NCBI GenBank assembly: GCA_027488735.1 | Contig: JAIYBB010000008.1 | Location: 62,001-126,000 of the forward strand | Origin: Comamonadaceae bacterium | Lineage (GTDB): Bacteria > Pseudomonadota > Gammaproteobacteria > Burkholderiales > Burkholderiaceae_C | Length of the DNA stretch: 64,000 nt | Reading direction: 5' to 3' | Shown: piece after piece, positions 51,041-61,896 of the stretch | How positions within the stretch are numbered: position 1 is the first letter of the stretch | How the letters are laid out: every line of letters starts with the position of its first letter | Notes under the pieces: model-generated | What the model was told of the DNA's origin: nothing | Database searches by the model: none | What the model saw: only the letters and a program-made list of their open reading frames with translations | Translations under genes and position numbers: made by a program

Positions 51041-51740
51041 GTCGTTGCCACCCACGCCAGACCACACGCTGGCGCAAGCGTTCATTCAATTCTCGCTGGA
51101 ATCGGGCGTACTCAAATTCGGCAGCTTCAAAACCAAGGCCGGGCGTGTGTCGCCTTACTTTTTCAACGCCGGTTTGTTCGACGACGGCGCCAAACTCAGC
51201 CGCTTGGCCGGGTTTTACGCGCAGGCGCTGGTGCAGTCCGGTATGCAGTTTGACATGATTTTCGGCCCGGCCTACAAAGGCATTCCGCTGGGTGCGGCGG
51301 TGGCCATAGAGCTGGCGCGGCTCGGGCACAACTTCCCGTTTGCCTACAACCGCAAAGAAGCCAAGGACCACGGCGAGGGCGGTTCGCTGGTCGGTGCGCC
51401 ACTTAAAGGGAAAGTGTTGATCGTCGACGACGTGATCAGCGCGGGCACGGCGGTGCGTGAATCCATCGATTTGATACACAAAGCCGGTGCCACGGCTTAT
51501 GGCGTGGCGATTGCCTTGGACCGACAGGAAATGGCGACCGAGGTGGCGGCGGACGGATCGATCAAAGACGTGGCGCACAGCGCGGTCCAGTATGTGCGCG
51601 ACACCTTAGGGCTGAAAGTCTGCGCTGTGGCGCAACTCACCGATTTGCTGTCCTATCTTCAGGCACAAGGTGGTCTGGGCGAAGCGGTAACTCACTTGCC
51701 AGCGGTACAGGCCTACCGCGACCGCTACGGCGTGGCATAA
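51039..51740 (+). CDS. pyrE: Orotate phosphoribosyltransferase
   Basis: PyrE makes orotidine monophosphate from orotate and PRPP in pyrimidine synthesis. The PRPP-binding motif [14 protein letters not shown] begins near residue 126. The phosphoribosyl loop region [14 protein letters not shown] is near 72-85. AAGGA seven bases before the ATG at 51039 supports this start. It has 233 residues. Its start codon overlaps that of xthA, which is transcribed the other way. Confidence 0.96.
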   Translation: MSLPPTPDHTLAQAFIQFSLESGVLKFGSFKTKAGRVSPYFFNAGLFDDGAKLSRLAGFYAQALVQSGMQFDMIFGPAYKGIPLGAAVAIELARLGHNFPFAYNRKEAKDHGEGGSLVGAPLKGKVLIVDDVISAGTAVRESIDLIHKAGATAYGVAIALDRQEMATEVAADGSIKDVAHSAVQYVRDTLGLKVCAVAQLTDLLSYLQAQGGLGEAVTHLPAVQAYRDRYGVA

Positions 51741-51831
51741 CCCAAACTCTCGCTTAGCGCTTCAGGGTTTTGGCGGTATCTAAGCGCATTCAAAAAAAGT
51801 GAGTTGTCTCGTAAACACAAGGGACAGCCCG

Positions 51832-51882
51832 ACTGTCAGAAGTCTTGTTGAACAGCTAAACTGACCAATCACTGACAGAAGT
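51832..51882 (+). promoter_or_regulatory. Possible operator pair upstream of the indolepyruvate oxidoreductase gene
   Basis: The direct repeats ACTGTCAGAAGT (51832-51843) and ACTGACAGAAGT (51871-51882) differ at one base of twelve. They lie 39 bases apart, start to start. The second ends eleven bases before the ATG. They may bind a regulator or be chance. Confidence 0.3.
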
Positions 51883-51892
51883 TGGAGTAAAC

Positions 51893-54800
51893 ATGAACGC
51901 GCCCCTGCCCGAACACATACGCAAAGCCCTGGAAACCGTTCAGCTCGACGACAAATACGCGCTCGAGCAAGGCCGTGCGTTCATGAGTGGCGTGCAAGCC
52001 TTGGTGCGTTTGCCCATGTTGCAACGCCAGCGGGACCAGTTGGCAGGTAAAAACACGGCAGGATTTATCAGCGGCTACCGTGGCTCACCTTTGGGCAATT
52101 ACGACCAAGCCTTGTGGAGCGCGCGCAAACATTTGCAAGCGCAGCACATCGTGTTCCAGCCGGGTGTGAATGAAGAACTCGCGGCCACCGCCTTGTGGGG
52201 CACGCAGCAACTCGGCTTCGCGCCGCCCGGCAACAACAAATTCGATGGCGTGTTCGGCATTTGGTACGGCAAAGGCCCGGGCGTGGACCGCACGTCTGAT
52301 GTGTTCAAGCACGGCAACATGGCGGGCACCACAGCTTGGGGCGGCGTTTTGGCGATTGCCGGCGATGACCATGTGTCCAAAAGCAGCACGGCAGCGCACC
52401 AAAGCGACCACATTTTCAAAGCCTGCGGCTTGCCGGTGTTTTTTCCAGCGTCGGTGCAAGAGGTGTTGGACTTCGGTTTGCACGGTTTTGCGATGAGCCG
52501 CTTCTCCGGTGTCTGGGCCGGCATGAAAACCATTCAGGAAATTGTGGAGTCCAGCGCCACGGTAGACATTGATCCGCAAGGTTTGCAAATCGTCATCCCT
52601 GAATTTGAGATGCCGCCCGGCGGCCTGCACATTCGCTGGCCGGATGATGCGCTGTCGCAGGAAGCGCGATTGTTCAATTACAAATGGTATGCGGCACTGG
52701 CTTACATACGCGCCAACCGGTTGAACCACACCGTGATTCGCGGCCCGCACGACCGCTTCGGCTTGATCGCCAGCGGCAAGGCCTACAACGACACGCGCCA
52801 AGCGCTGCTCGATTTGGGTTTGGACGACAACACCTGCAAACGTTTAGGTATTCGCGTTCACAAAGTCGGCGTGGTCTGGCCTTTAGAGCCTCAAAGTACG
52901 TGCGAATTCGCCGAAGGTTTGCAAGAAATTGTGGTGGTGGAAGAAAAGCGCCAGCTCATCGAATACCAATTGAAAGAAGAGCTCTACAACTGGCCGGACG
53001 CCAAGCGCCCGCGCGTGTTGGGCAAGTTCGATCAGGTGGATGGCGACAGCGGCGGCGAATGGTCCACACCTAACCCGATCAGCCACACATTGCTGCGCTC
53101 AAACGCCGATTTGTCGCCCGCCTTGATCGCTCAAGCGATTGCCAAGCGTTTGAAAAAAATGGGCTTGGACGCCGACACCACCGCACGCGTAGACGCGCAA
53201 CTCGCGGTGCTCGAAGCCAAACACAACGCCATGCAAGTGCTGGAAGTCAAAGCCGACAGACAGCCTTGGTTTTGCTCGGGCTGCCCGCACAACACTTCCA
53301 CCAAGGTGCCTGAAGGTTCGCGCGCCATGGCAGGCATTGGTTGCCATTTCATGTCGCTGTGGATGGACCGCAGCACCACCGGTTTCACGCAAATGGGCGG
53401 CGAGGGCGTGCCCTGGGTCGGCCAGCAACCGTTCAGCAACGACCAGCATATTTTTGCCAACATCGGCGACGGCACCTATTTTCACAGCGGTATTTTGGCG
53501 GTGCGCCAAAGCGTCGCCGCCGGTGTGAACATCACCTACAAAATTTTGTACAACGACGCGGTGGCCATGACCGGCGGACAGCCGATTGGTGAACGCGCCG
53601 AGGGACACAGCGTGATTCAAATCGCGCAAAGCATGCGCGCCGAAGGTGCCAAGCGCATCGTCATCGTCACCGACGAGCCGGAGAAATACGAGCCGGTCGG
53701 CCAAAACGGTGTGCCCGGCACCTTGCTCGGCTTGCCCGAAGGCGTGGCCATTGAACACCGGGATGACCTTGACCGGGTGCAGCGCTTTATGCGCGAAATC
53801 AAAGGTTGCACCGTCATCATTTACGACCAGACCTGTGCGACTGAAAAACGCCGTCGCCGTAAGCGCGGCACCATGGTCGATCCTGCGGTGCGCGTGGTCA
53901 TCAACGAAGCCGTGTGCGAAGGTTGCGGAGACTGCAGCTCGCACAGCAATTGCTTGAGCGTGGAGCCGCTGGAAACCGAACTCGGCCGCAAGCGCAGCAT
54001 CAACCAAAGCACCTGCAACAAAGACCAAAGTTGCGTCAAAGGTTTTTGCCCCAGTTTTGTGACGGTCGAAGGCGGCCAGTTGCGCAAGAAAAACAAAGCC
54101 GATAACCGCCGCGATCCGGCGCAACTCGGCGAGTTGCCGGATCCTGAACTGCCGTCGCTGACACGCGGTGTTTACCCGGGCGGCTACGGCATCGTAGTTG
54201 CCGGTGTCGGCGGAACCGGTGTCATCACCATTGGGCAGTTGCTCGGCATGGCGGCGCACCTCGAAGGCAAAGGCATCGTCACGCAAGACTCGGCCGGTCT
54301 GGCGCAAAAAGGCGGCGCGACTTGGAGCCATGTGTTGATTGCTCAGCAGCAAGACGAGATCCGCACCACGCGCGTGTCCACTGCAGCTGCCGATTTGATT
54401 TTGGGCTGCGACCCCATCGTCACCGCTGGCAAAGAAACCATGGTGCGCATGCGCCCGGGGCGCACCCGCGTCGCCATCAACGGCTTGGCCACGCCCACCG
54501 CAGCGTTTGTGAAGAACGGCGCTTGGGCCAACCCCAGCGACAGCTGTCTGGAAGATATTTTGCAAGCGGTGGGTAACGAACCGCGCAACATGGGCGCGTT
54601 CGATGCCAACCAAGTCTCAACCCAATTGCTCGGCGACAGCATCTTCATCAACCCGATGGTGATGGGCTTTGCCTGGCAGCGCGGCTGGATACCGCTCTCG
54701 CAAGACGCCATCATGCGTGCGATTGAGCTCAACGGCGTGCAGGTTGAAGCCAACAAGTTGGCATTCACTTGGGGCCGTTGGTGCGCCCACGATCTGGCCA

Positions 54801-55465
54801 AAGTGCAAGCGCTGACACAGCCTTTGCAAGTGGTGAATTTCAAAGCGCGCGAATCTTTGCAATCCATTTTGCAAAAACGCATGGGCTGGCTGGAGCAGTA
54901 CCAAGACAAGGCTTACGCCAAACAGTACATGGCGTTCGTGCAGGATGTGCAGCAAAAAACCTCGGCGCAAGTCGCTGAGGCCGTCGCGCGCAATTTGTAC
55001 AAATTGATGGCTTACAAAGACGAGTACGAAGTCGCGCGCTTACACGCCGACCCGGTGTTTTTGCAGCGCATCGCCGACCAGTTTGAAGGCGACTTCACAC
55101 TCAACTACCACTTGGCGCCGCCCTTGATTTCCAAGAAAAACGACAAGGGCGAATTGGTCAAACAAAAATTCGGACCGTCCATGTTGACCGGCTTCAAACT
55201 GCTGTCGCGTTTGCGCTTTTTGCGCGGCGGTGTGTTCGATGTATTCGGCTACACCGAAGAGCGGCGCGGTGAGCGTGCTTTGATTGAAGAATACAAAACC
55301 AGCATTGCAGAAGTGATGGCTTCTTTCGCGCCGGACAAACATTCGCTGGCTTTAGAGATCGCCCGCATCCCGGAAAAAATCAAAGGCTACGGCCATGTGA
55401 AAGAGCGCCACCTCAAAGCCGCACGCGAACAATGGGATGGTTTGCTGCACGCCTGGCGCGCTTGA
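51893..55465 (+). CDS. Indolepyruvate ferredoxin oxidoreductase (fused alpha and beta)
   Basis: A single 1190-residue chain of the thiamine-diphosphate, iron-sulfur 2-oxoacid oxidoreductase family. It oxidises aryl-pyruvates such as indolepyruvate to the acyl-CoA. The ThDP-binding part includes FANIGDGTYFHSGILA near residue 523. Iron-sulfur cysteines are in EAVCEGCGDCSSHSNC and CNKDQSCVKGFCPSF near 675-720. The gamma-type domain begins VVAGVGGTGVITIGQLLGMA near 765. The fused form is common in Burkholderiales and does not need separate iorA and iorB genes. It stands alone, convergent with lipA. Confidence 0.93.
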   Translation: MNAPLPEHIRKALETVQLDDKYALEQGRAFMSGVQALVRLPMLQRQRDQLAGKNTAGFISGYRGSPLGNYDQALWSARKHLQAQHIVFQPGVNEELAATALWGTQQLGFAPPGNNKFDGVFGIWYGKGPGVDRTSDVFKHGNMAGTTAWGGVLAIAGDDHVSKSSTAAHQSDHIFKACGLPVFFPASVQEVLDFGLHGFAMSRFSGVWAGMKTIQEIVESSATVDIDPQGLQIVIPEFEMPPGGLHIRWPDDALSQEARLFNYKWYAALAYIRANRLNHTVIRGPHDRFGLIASGKAYNDTRQALLDLGLDDNTCKRLGIRVHKVGVVWPLEPQSTCEFAEGLQEIVVVEEKRQLIEYQLKEELYNWPDAKRPRVLGKFDQVDGDSGGEWSTPNPISHTLLRSNADLSPALIAQAIAKRLKKMGLDADTTARVDAQLAVLEAKHNAMQVLEVKADRQPWFCSGCPHNTSTKVPEGSRAMAGIGCHFMSLWMDRSTTGFTQMGGEGVPWVGQQPFSNDQHIFANIGDGTYFHSGILAVRQSVAAGVNITYKILYNDAVAMTGGQPIGERAEGHSVIQIAQSMRAEGAKRIVIVTDEPEKYEPVGQNGVPGTLLGLPEGVAIEHRDDLDRVQRFMREIKGCTVIIYDQTCATEKRRRRKRGTMVDPAVRVVINEAVCEGCGDCSSHSNCLSVEPLETELGRKRSINQSTCNKDQSCVKGFCPSFVTVEGGQLRKKNKADNRRDPAQLGELPDPELPSLTRGVYPGGYGIVVAGVGGTGVITIGQLLGMAAHLEGKGIVTQDSAGLAQKGGATWSHVLIAQQQDEIRTTRVSTAAADLILGCDPIVTAGKETMVRMRPGRTRVAINGLATPTAAFVKNGAWANPSDSCLEDILQAVGNEPRNMGAFDANQVSTQLLGDSIFINPMVMGFAWQRGWIPLSQDAIMRAIELNGVQVEANKLAFTWGRWCAHDLAKVQALTQPLQVVNFKARESLQSILQKRMGWLEQYQDKAYAKQYMAFVQDVQQKTSAQVAEAVARNLYKLMAYKDEYEVARLHADPVFLQRIADQFEGDFTLNYHLAPPLISKKNDKGELVKQKFGPSMLTGFKLLSRLRFLRGGVFDVFGYTEERRGERALIEEYKTSIAEVMASFAPDKHSLALEIARIPEKIKGYGHVKERHLKAAREQWDGLLHAWRA

Positions 55466-55475
55466 TGCGCTAAAT

Positions 55476-55496
55476 CCACCCCCCCAAGCAGGGTGG
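55476..55496. terminator. Weak hairpin between convergent genes
   Basis: The stem CCACCC (55476-55481) and GGGTGG (55491-55496) lies in the 42-base gap between the convergent oxidoreductase and lipA genes. No T-run follows, so intrinsic termination is doubtful. Confidence 0.3.
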
Positions 55497-55507
55497 CGTT
55501 GTGCATC

Positions 55508-56491
55508 TCAGCTCTTGTGTGTCAAAGCCGCATGCGCCTGCTGATCCGCGTGGTAACTCGACCTCACCATGGGCCCGACCGCTGCGTGCGTGAACCCCAT
55601 GGCGTACGCGCGTTCTTCAAACATCTTGAACGTATCAGGATGCACATAGCGCTTCACCTGCAAATGGTGACTGCTCGGTGCCAGGTATTGGCCAAGCGTC
55701 AACATGTCTATGTGGTGGTCGCGCATGTCTTGCATGGTGGTCAGTATTTCTTCGTCGGTTTCGCCCAGTCCCACCATCAAACCGCTTTTGGTCGGCACGT
55801 GCGGAAACAGCGCTTTGAATTTTTTCAACAGGTTCAGGCTGAACGCATAGTCGCTGCCCGGGCGCGCTTCTTTGTACAAGCGCGGCACGGTTTCCAGGTT
55901 GTGGTTCATCACGTCGGGCGGCGCTTCTTTCAAGATGTTCAAAGCGCGGTCGTCGCGGCCACGAAAGTCGGGTACCAAGACTTCAATTTGCGTGTTCGGT
56001 GACAGCGCGCGGGTCTGTCTTATGCAGTCGACAAAATGCGCTGCGCCGCCGTCGCGCAAGTCGTCGCGGTCCACACTGGTGATCACCACGTAGCGCAGTT
56101 TCAAAGCTGCAATCGTGTTGGCCAGGTTCATTGGTTCGTTCGCGTCCAGCGGGTCCGGACGGCCGTGGCCGACATCGCAAAACGGGCAACGGCGTGTGCA
56201 TTTGTCTCCCATGATCATGAAGGTGGCCGTGCCCTTGCCAAAACATTCGCCGATATTCGGGCACGAGGCTTCTTCGCACACCGTCACCAGTTTGTTGGCC
56301 CGCAATATCTCTTTGATTTCGCCAAAGCGTGAATTCGGTGAACTGGCTTTGACGCGTATCCAGTCCGGTTTTTTCAGCGTTTCGCCGCTGTGCACCACCT
56401 TCACAGGTATGCGCGAGACTTTGTCGGAGGACTTTTGTTTGGCGCTGGCGTCATAAGACGGGGCGGTGTCTGGTACTTGTGGTGCTGTCAT
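55508..56491 (-). CDS. lipA: Lipoyl synthase
   Basis: LipA inserts two sulfurs into protein-bound octanoate using radical SAM chemistry. Both clusters are seen: C72, C77 and C83 ([14 protein letters not shown]) bind the auxiliary cluster, and C98, C102 and C105 ([11 protein letters not shown]) form the radical SAM cluster. The length of 327 residues is typical. It starts 13 bases after lipB, giving the ybeD-lipB-lipA operon order. Confidence 0.97.
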   Translation of the reverse strand: MTAPQVPDTAPSYDASAKQKSSDKVSRIPVKVVHSGETLKKPDWIRVKASSPNSRFGEIKEILRANKLVTVCEEASCPNIGECFGKGTATFMIMGDKCTRRCPFCDVGHGRPDPLDANEPMNLANTIAALKLRYVVITSVDRDDLRDGGAAHFVDCIRQTRALSPNTQIEVLVPDFRGRDDRALNILKEAPPDVMNHNLETVPRLYKEARPGSDYAFSLNLLKKFKALFPHVPTKSGLMVGLGETDEEILTTMQDMRDHHIDMLTLGQYLAPSSHHLQVKRYVHPDTFKMFEERAYAMGFTHAAVGPMVRSSYHADQQAHAALTHKS

Positions 56492-56504
56492 GGAAACCTT
56501 GGGG

Positions 56505-57206
56505 TTAAGGCATTAAAGAGGTGGCAAGCTTGCTGCCCAGCACATCAGCCATGTCTTGCCAGCTGACTTCAACACCTATTGTAAAAAGATCGGTGGTCGC
56601 CAGCCCTGCGTAACCGCAGGGGTTGATACGCTCAAAGGGTGACAAGTCCATGCGCACATTGAGCGCTACGCCATGGTAGGCGCAATGCCGACTGACTTTG
56701 ACACCGAGCGCGGCGATTTTGGCCAGACCTGTGAAATCGGGCAAGCCAGCAGATTGGCCGAGCTGCGGGCGCGACGGCAGGCGCGCATGGTCAAACGGCG
56801 CGTTGGGACGCACGTAAATACCTGGCGCTCCCGCGACCCGGTGGCCGGTGACGCCGACATGCGCCAAGGTTTTCAGCACCGCGTCTTCGATCCGGTACAC
56901 ATATTCTTTGACAAAGTAACCGGCGCGTTTCAAGTCGATCAGCGCATAAGCCACCACCTGGCCCGGCCCGTGAAACGTGATTTGGCCGCCCCGGTTGCTG
57001 GCTATCAAAGGAATATCGCCTGCCCATAAAAGATGCTCAGTCTTAGCCGCCAAACCTTGGGTGAACACAGGTGGGTGCTGGCACAGCCAGATTTCATCCG
57101 GCGTGTGTTCGTTGCGGCGCGCTGTGAAATCCTGCATTTCCTGCAAGCTGAGCGCATAGTCGAGTGTGCCCATGTGTTTGACCACAGGCAAATCAGGCGT
57201 GGCCAC
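56505..57206 (-). CDS. lipB: Octanoyl-ACP:protein N-octanoyltransferase
   Basis: LipB transfers octanoate from acyl carrier protein to lipoyl domains. The [21 protein letters not shown] motif starts near residue 72, and the catalytic lysine and cysteine are in [14 protein letters not shown] near 171-184. The GTG start overlaps the last base of the upstream DUF493 stop codon (TAGTG), indicating coupling. It has 233 residues. Confidence 0.95.
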   Translation of the reverse strand: MATPDLPVVKHMGTLDYALSLQEMQDFTARRNEHTPDEIWLCQHPPVFTQGLAAKTEHLLWAGDIPLIASNRGGQITFHGPGQVVAYALIDLKRAGYFVKEYVYRIEDAVLKTLAHVGVTGHRVAGAPGIYVRPNAPFDHARLPSRPQLGQSAGLPDFTGLAKIAALGVKVSRHCAYHGVALNVRMDLSPFERINPCGYAGLATTDLFTIGVEVSWQDMADVLGSKLATSLMP

Positions 57207-57475
57207 TAAAGCACCACTTTCACCATGGGGTGGCTGCTAAGGGTGCGGTAGAGCTCATCGAGTTGCTCGCGGTTGTGCATGTGCACGGTCAGGGTGAGAC
57301 CCAAGTATTTGCCGCCTTTGCTTGCGCGGGTTTCGATGGAGCTTTCCTGCCAGGACGGGTCGAATTGACGCGCCACGAAGCTGATCGCCGGGATAAATCC
57401 ATCAACATTCAAACCCATGACTTTGATAGGGAAATCGCAGGGGTATTCAATCAAACTATCATTATCAGCATTCAT
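57206..57475 (-). CDS. ybeD: DUF493 family protein YbeD
   Basis: An 89-residue ACT-like protein. The segment [17 protein letters not shown] followed by [14 protein letters not shown] is the YbeD signature. Its function is unknown. It stands immediately upstream of lipB, as in Escherichia coli. The start codon lies close to the atpI promoter region on the opposite strand. Confidence 0.9.
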   Translation of the reverse strand: MNADNDSLIEYPCDFPIKVMGLNVDGFIPAISFVARQFDPSWQESSIETRASKGGKYLGLTLTVHMHNREQLDELYRTLSSHPMVKVVL

Positions 57476-57489
57476 TGCAGGGGTATTTA

Positions 57490-57518
57490 TTGAGAGGTTT
57501 CGGGAGAATCTATATAAG
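57490..57518 (+). promoter_or_regulatory. Candidate sigma-70 promoter of the atp operon
   Basis: TTGAGA (57490-57495) and TATAAG (57513-57518) are separated by 17 bases and lie about 45 bases before atpI. The spacing and -10 box are good; the -35 box deviates at two positions. Confidence 0.5.
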
Positions 57519-57563
57519 ATACCCTACAATGAAAAACTTTGCTGCAGTTGAGGGTCGTTGCGG

Positions 57564-58082
57564 ATGTCCAAGACAGGATCAACTTTCGGCAGCAAAACGC
57601 CAGCGAACTTTCAGGATGAAGAGGCTCAGCAAGAGGAAATAAGCCCGCCCTGGACAGCAGAGCAAGCAGAAGTTTGGAGACAAAGTCACCCTGCTTTTTC
57701 TGTCTGGTGGGTGTTGGTGGCGCAAGTGCTGGTGGCGCTGGTTTTTGCCACAGCGGTTGCGTTTTGGTTTGCAAGCGGCTCAATTTGGCTGTCTTGGATG
57801 TACGGTGCGATGACAGTGGTGGTTCCCGCCGCGCTGTTTGCCAGAGGGTTGACCTCACGCACAGCATCTTTGAATGCCATGGCTGCGGCGCTTGGCCTGA
57901 TGGTGTGGCAAGGCGTGAAATGGATGATGGCAGTGTTGTTCTTGGTGCTTGCGCCAAGAATAGTCCCCGAATTAAGTTGGCCCGCCATGTTGGCGGGCCT
58001 GGTTGTGACGATGAAGGTGTATTGGCTGGCGTTGTTGTGGGGCAGATCCGCAACCGCCGCCGCCCCTTCCACCACTTTGTAA
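57564..58082 (+). CDS. atpI: ATP synthase subunit I
   Basis: AtpI is a small membrane protein that helps assemble the c-ring. The 172-residue protein has an acidic cytoplasmic N-terminus (about 1-40) and four hydrophobic segments in the rest, the usual AtpI layout but with little sequence conservation. The ATG at 57564 is preferred to TTG at 57558 because the GAGGG sequence is nine bases away rather than three. Its position as first gene of the atp operon makes the assignment firm. Confidence 0.85.
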   Translation: MSKTGSTFGSKTPANFQDEEAQQEEISPPWTAEQAEVWRQSHPAFSVWWVLVAQVLVALVFATAVAFWFASGSIWLSWMYGAMTVVVPAALFARGLTSRTASLNAMAAALGLMVWQGVKWMMAVLFLVLAPRIVPELSWPAMLAGLVVTMKVYWLALLWGRSATAAAPSTTL

Positions 58083-58092
58083 AGAGTTGAAC

Positions 58093-58938
58093 ATGGCGGA
58101 TACGAGTACGCTGACTGCTGGAGATTACATTGGTCATCACCTGACCCATCTTCAAAGCAAGCCCATGGGCGGCGTGATTGATTTTTCAGTGGTCAATCTG
58201 GACTCCATTTTCTGGTCTGTGCTTTTGGGACTTATCGGTTCTTTTTTCCTTTGGCGCGCCGCGCGCTCGGCTACTGCCGGTGTGCCGGGGCGTTTCCAAG
58301 CGGCTGTTGAACTCTTGTTTGAAATGGTCGACACCCAAGCCAAGGGCATTGTGCACAACGCCGAAAGCCGCAAGCTGGTGTCACCTTTGGCCTTGACCGT
58401 GTTTGTTTGGATTTTTCTGCTCAACAGCATGGACTTTTTGCCCGTCGACCTGTTCCACAAAATCTTTGAGTGGACCGGCTTGGACCACAGCATCCATTAT
58501 TTCCGCGTAGTGCCTACGGCTGATTTGTCCACTACTTTGGGTATGTCGGTGTCAGTGTTGCTGATTTGTTTGTACTACAACATCAAGATCAAAGGCTTGG
58601 GCGGTTGGTTCCATGAATTGACCACCGCTCCTTTCGGCGCCCATCCCATTTTGTGGCCCATCAATTTCGGTTTCCAAATGATTGAATTTGTCGCCAAAAC
58701 CGTGTCACACGGCATGCGACTGTTTGGCAATATGTACGCTGGCGAGCTGATTTTCATGCTGATCGCCCTCATGGGTGGTGCCGCGGCTTTGAGCCTCACG
58801 GGTATTTTGCTGCCCATCGGCCACATCATTGCCGGCTCGATCTGGGCCATCTTCCACATCTTGATTGTCGCGTTGCAAGCCTTTATTTTCATGATGCTGA
58901 CCTTGGTCTACATCGGGCAAGCACACGACGCTCATTGA
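58093..58938 (+). CDS. atpB: ATP synthase F0 subunit a
   Basis: Subunit a forms the two half-channels for protons beside the c-ring. The 281-residue protein has five or six membrane helices. The conserved arginine region is visible near [23 protein letters not shown] (about residues 196-218), where the arginine of MRLFGN is the essential one. The ATG at 58093 is used, with AAAGAG six bases upstream. It starts ten bases after atpI. Confidence 0.95.
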   Translation: MADTSTLTAGDYIGHHLTHLQSKPMGGVIDFSVVNLDSIFWSVLLGLIGSFFLWRAARSATAGVPGRFQAAVELLFEMVDTQAKGIVHNAESRKLVSPLALTVFVWIFLLNSMDFLPVDLFHKIFEWTGLDHSIHYFRVVPTADLSTTLGMSVSVLLICLYYNIKIKGLGGWFHELTTAPFGAHPILWPINFGFQMIEFVAKTVSHGMRLFGNMYAGELIFMLIALMGGAAALSLTGILLPIGHIIAGSIWAIFHILIVALQAFIFMMLTLVYIGQAHDAH

Positions 58939-58979
58939 TTTCCGTTTCTTTTTTCTCAACCTTCCATCACCTTGCTTAG

Positions 58980-59237
<258 letters not shown>

Positions 59238-59268
59238 TCCATTCACCCGCCCATAGAGAGGTGTTGAC

Positions 59269-59739
59269 GTGAGTATCAACGCAACCCTGTTTGTTCAAGC
59301 GATTGTGTTTGCCATTTTGGTGTGGTTCACGATGAAATTCGTGTGGCCGCCCATCGCAAATGCGCTGGATGAACGTGCTGAAAAAATCGCCCATGGCCTC
59401 AAAGCTGCGGAGCACGCACAGATCGAACTCACCAATGCGCACAAGCATGTTGAGGTCGAATTGGCGAAAAACCGCTCCGAAGCGGCCACCCGTTTGGCTG
59501 AAGCAGAGCGCCGTGCTACGGCCATCATTGACGAAGCCAAGACCAGAGCTACCGAAGAAGCCAACAAAATCATTGCCGCTGCGCATGCCGAGTCCGAACA
59601 GGCCATGCTCAAAAGCAAAGAATTGTTGCGCGACCATGTGGCTGTGCTGGCGGTCAAAGGTGCTGAACAAATTTTGCGCAAAGAAGTCAACGCTTCTGTG
59701 CATGCCGATTTGTTGAGTCGCCTCAAAACGGAACTTTGA
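59269..59739 (+). CDS. atpF: ATP synthase F0 subunit b
   Basis: The peripheral-stalk subunit b: one N-terminal membrane helix (about residues 5-25, [19 protein letters not shown]) followed by a long, charged coiled coil rich in alanine, glutamate and arginine. The length of 156 residues is typical. It uses a GTG start at 59269, with GAGAGG upstream. Confidence 0.95.
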   Translation: MSINATLFVQAIVFAILVWFTMKFVWPPIANALDERAEKIAHGLKAAEHAQIELTNAHKHVEVELAKNRSEAATRLAEAERRATAIIDEAKTRATEEANKIIAAAHAESEQAMLKSKELLRDHVAVLAVKGAEQILRKEVNASVHADLLSRLKTEL

Positions 59740-59750
59740 GGACACGACCC

Positions 59751-60281
59751 ATGGCTGAAATCGCAACCATTGCCCGCCCTTATGCCGAAGCCTTGTTCAA
59801 GGTGGTGCATGCGCAGGCTGCACAAGCTGTTGAATGGCTGGATGCCTTGGCTGTGGTTGCTGCCGACCCCGGTTTGCAGCAATTTGCCCATGACCCCAAG
59901 GTCAGTCACCGCCAAGTGCTCGAGTTGATTGCGCAGGTTGGCCCGAAAAGCCTACCGGCTGCTGGCTTGAACTTTTTAACCACCTTGGTTGAAAACGGCC
60001 GTTTGTCCGTGCTGCCTGAAATTGCCGTGCAGTTCCATGCGCTGGTGGATGCTCAAAGTGGCGTGCGCAAAGCGGTGGTGCACAGTGCTTTCCCCATCGA
60101 GGGCGCAGCCCTTGAAGAATTGACCAAGGTGTGTGAAAAGCGCTTTGGCCACAAACTCAATGTGCAAGTGGCGCTCGAGCCAGAGCTCATTGGGGGTGTG
60201 CGAGTGGTGGTCGGCGACGAGGTGCTTGATACCTCTGTCAAAGCCCGTTTGGAACAAATGAAAGTCGCGCTGACCGCCTGA
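59751..60281 (+). CDS. atpH: ATP synthase F1 subunit delta
   Basis: Delta joins the peripheral stalk to the F1 head. The N-terminal domain opens [15 protein letters not shown], the family signature, and the C-terminal part has [24 protein letters not shown]. It has 176 residues. The ATG at 59751 is preferred to a TTG fifteen bases upstream. Confidence 0.96.
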   Translation: MAEIATIARPYAEALFKVVHAQAAQAVEWLDALAVVAADPGLQQFAHDPKVSHRQVLELIAQVGPKSLPAAGLNFLTTLVENGRLSVLPEIAVQFHALVDAQSGVRKAVVHSAFPIEGAALEELTKVCEKRFGHKLNVQVALEPELIGGVRVVVGDEVLDTSVKARLEQMKVALTA

Positions 60282-60330
60282 GCAATCCCGCTCTTGCACA
60301 TCAGCCTTACATAGGAAGAAGGAAAGAGTC

Positions 60331-61869
60331 ATGCAACTCAATCCCGCAGAAATATCTGAACTGATCAAAACCCGTATCGAGGGCTCGACAGGCAACACCA
60401 ATGTGCGCAACCAAGGCACAGTCATTTCCGTCACCGACGGTATTTGTCGCATCCACGGCTTGTCCGATGTGATGCAAGGTGAAATGCTGGAGTTCCCCAA
60501 CAACACCTTCGGCCTGGCGCTGAACTTAGAGCGCGACTCTGTCGGCTCGGTGATTTTGGGCGAGTACGAACACATCTCTGAAGGCGACACCGTCAAGTGC
60601 ACCGGCCGTATTTTGGAAGTGCCAGTCGGTCCCGAGTTAATTGGCCGTGTGGTCAACGCTTTGGGTCACCCGATCGACGGCAAAGGCCCGATCAACGCCA
60701 AGATGACCGACGTGATTGAAAAGGTTGCGCCCGGCGTGATCGCGCGTCAGTCAGTGGATCAGCCTATGCAAACCGGCTTGAAGTCCATTGACTCCATGGT
60801 GCCTGTGGGCCGTGGTCAGCGGGAATTGATCATTGGTGACCGCCAGACCGGTAAGACCGCTGTGGCCATCGACGCCATCATCAACCAAAAAGGTCAGAAC
60901 ATGACCTGTATTTATGTCGCCATCGGTCAAAAGGCGTCATCGATCAAGAACGTGGTTCGTGCCTTAGAGCAAGCCGGCGCCATGGCCTACACCATCGTGG
61001 TGGCAGCCTCTGCTTCCGAGTCAGCCGCTATGCAGTATGTGTCTGCGTATTCCGGTTGCACCATGGGCGAATATTTCCGTGACCGCGGTCAAGATGCATT
61101 GATCGTGTATGACGATTTGTCCAAGCAAGCCGTGGCTTACCGCCAAGTGTCTTTGCTGTTGCGCCGCCCGCCAGGCCGCGAAGCCTATCCCGGCGACGTG
61201 TTCTATTTGCACAGCCGTTTGCTTGAGCGCGCTGCCCGCGTGAATGCCGATTACGTCGAGCACTTCACCAAAGGCGAAGTCAAAGGCAAAACAGGTTCAT
61301 TGACAGCGCTGCCTATCATTGAAACCCAGGCCGGTGACGTGTCTGCTTTCGTGCCAACCAACGTGATCTCTATCACCGACGGCCAGATCTTCTTGGAAAC
61401 CTCGTTGTTCAACGCCGGTATCCGCCCTGCGATTAACGCTGGTATTTCCGTGTCTCGCGTCGGCGGCGCCGCCCAAACCAAGCTGGTGAAAAACCTCTCC
61501 GGTGGTATTCGTACCGACTTGGCGCAGTACCGTGAATTGGCCGCGTTCGCACAGTTCGCGTCTGACTTGGACGAAGCCACCCGCAAACAACTCGACCGTG
61601 GCGCACGCGTGACCGAGTTGTTGAAACAACCCCAGTACAGCCCATTGCCCATCAGTTTGATGGCAGCCACTTTGTATGCGGCCAACAAAGGCTTCTTGGA
61701 TGACATCGAAGTCAAACAAGTGCTGCAATTCGAAGCCGGTTTGCACCACTACCTGAAAGACAAGTGCGCTGCCCTGCTTGCCAAGTTGGAAAAAGACAAG
61801 GCCTTGGACAAAGACGCTGAAGCTGAACTGGTCAAGGCCATCGAAGCTTTCAAAAAATCTTTCGTCTAA
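60331..61869 (+). CDS. atpA: ATP synthase F1 subunit alpha
   Basis: The non-catalytic nucleotide-binding subunit, 512 residues. The P-loop [10 protein letters not shown] is near residues 169-178, and the signature [17 protein letters not shown] near 367-383 includes the arginine finger region. It is preceded by a good GGAAGAAGGAAAG purine tract. It lies in the middle of the atp operon. Confidence 0.98.
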   Translation: MQLNPAEISELIKTRIEGSTGNTNVRNQGTVISVTDGICRIHGLSDVMQGEMLEFPNNTFGLALNLERDSVGSVILGEYEHISEGDTVKCTGRILEVPVGPELIGRVVNALGHPIDGKGPINAKMTDVIEKVAPGVIARQSVDQPMQTGLKSIDSMVPVGRGQRELIIGDRQTGKTAVAIDAIINQKGQNMTCIYVAIGQKASSIKNVVRALEQAGAMAYTIVVAASASESAAMQYVSAYSGCTMGEYFRDRGQDALIVYDDLSKQAVAYRQVSLLLRRPPGREAYPGDVFYLHSRLLERAARVNADYVEHFTKGEVKGKTGSLTALPIIETQAGDVSAFVPTNVISITDGQIFLETSLFNAGIRPAINAGISVSRVGGAAQTKLVKNLSGGIRTDLAQYRELAAFAQFASDLDEATRKQLDRGARVTELLKQPQYSPLPISLMAATLYAANKGFLDDIEVKQVLQFEAGLHHYLKDKCAALLAKLEKDKALDKDAEAELVKAIEAFKKSFV

Positions 61870-61896
61870 CCGCCATCTAGCAGCAAGGAGCACTTC

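Noticed and set aside
53099..54613. Antisense open frame of 504 codons inside the indolepyruvate oxidoreductase gene
   Set aside because: Same reason: the sense frame has conserved iron-sulfur and thiamine motifs throughout this stretch.
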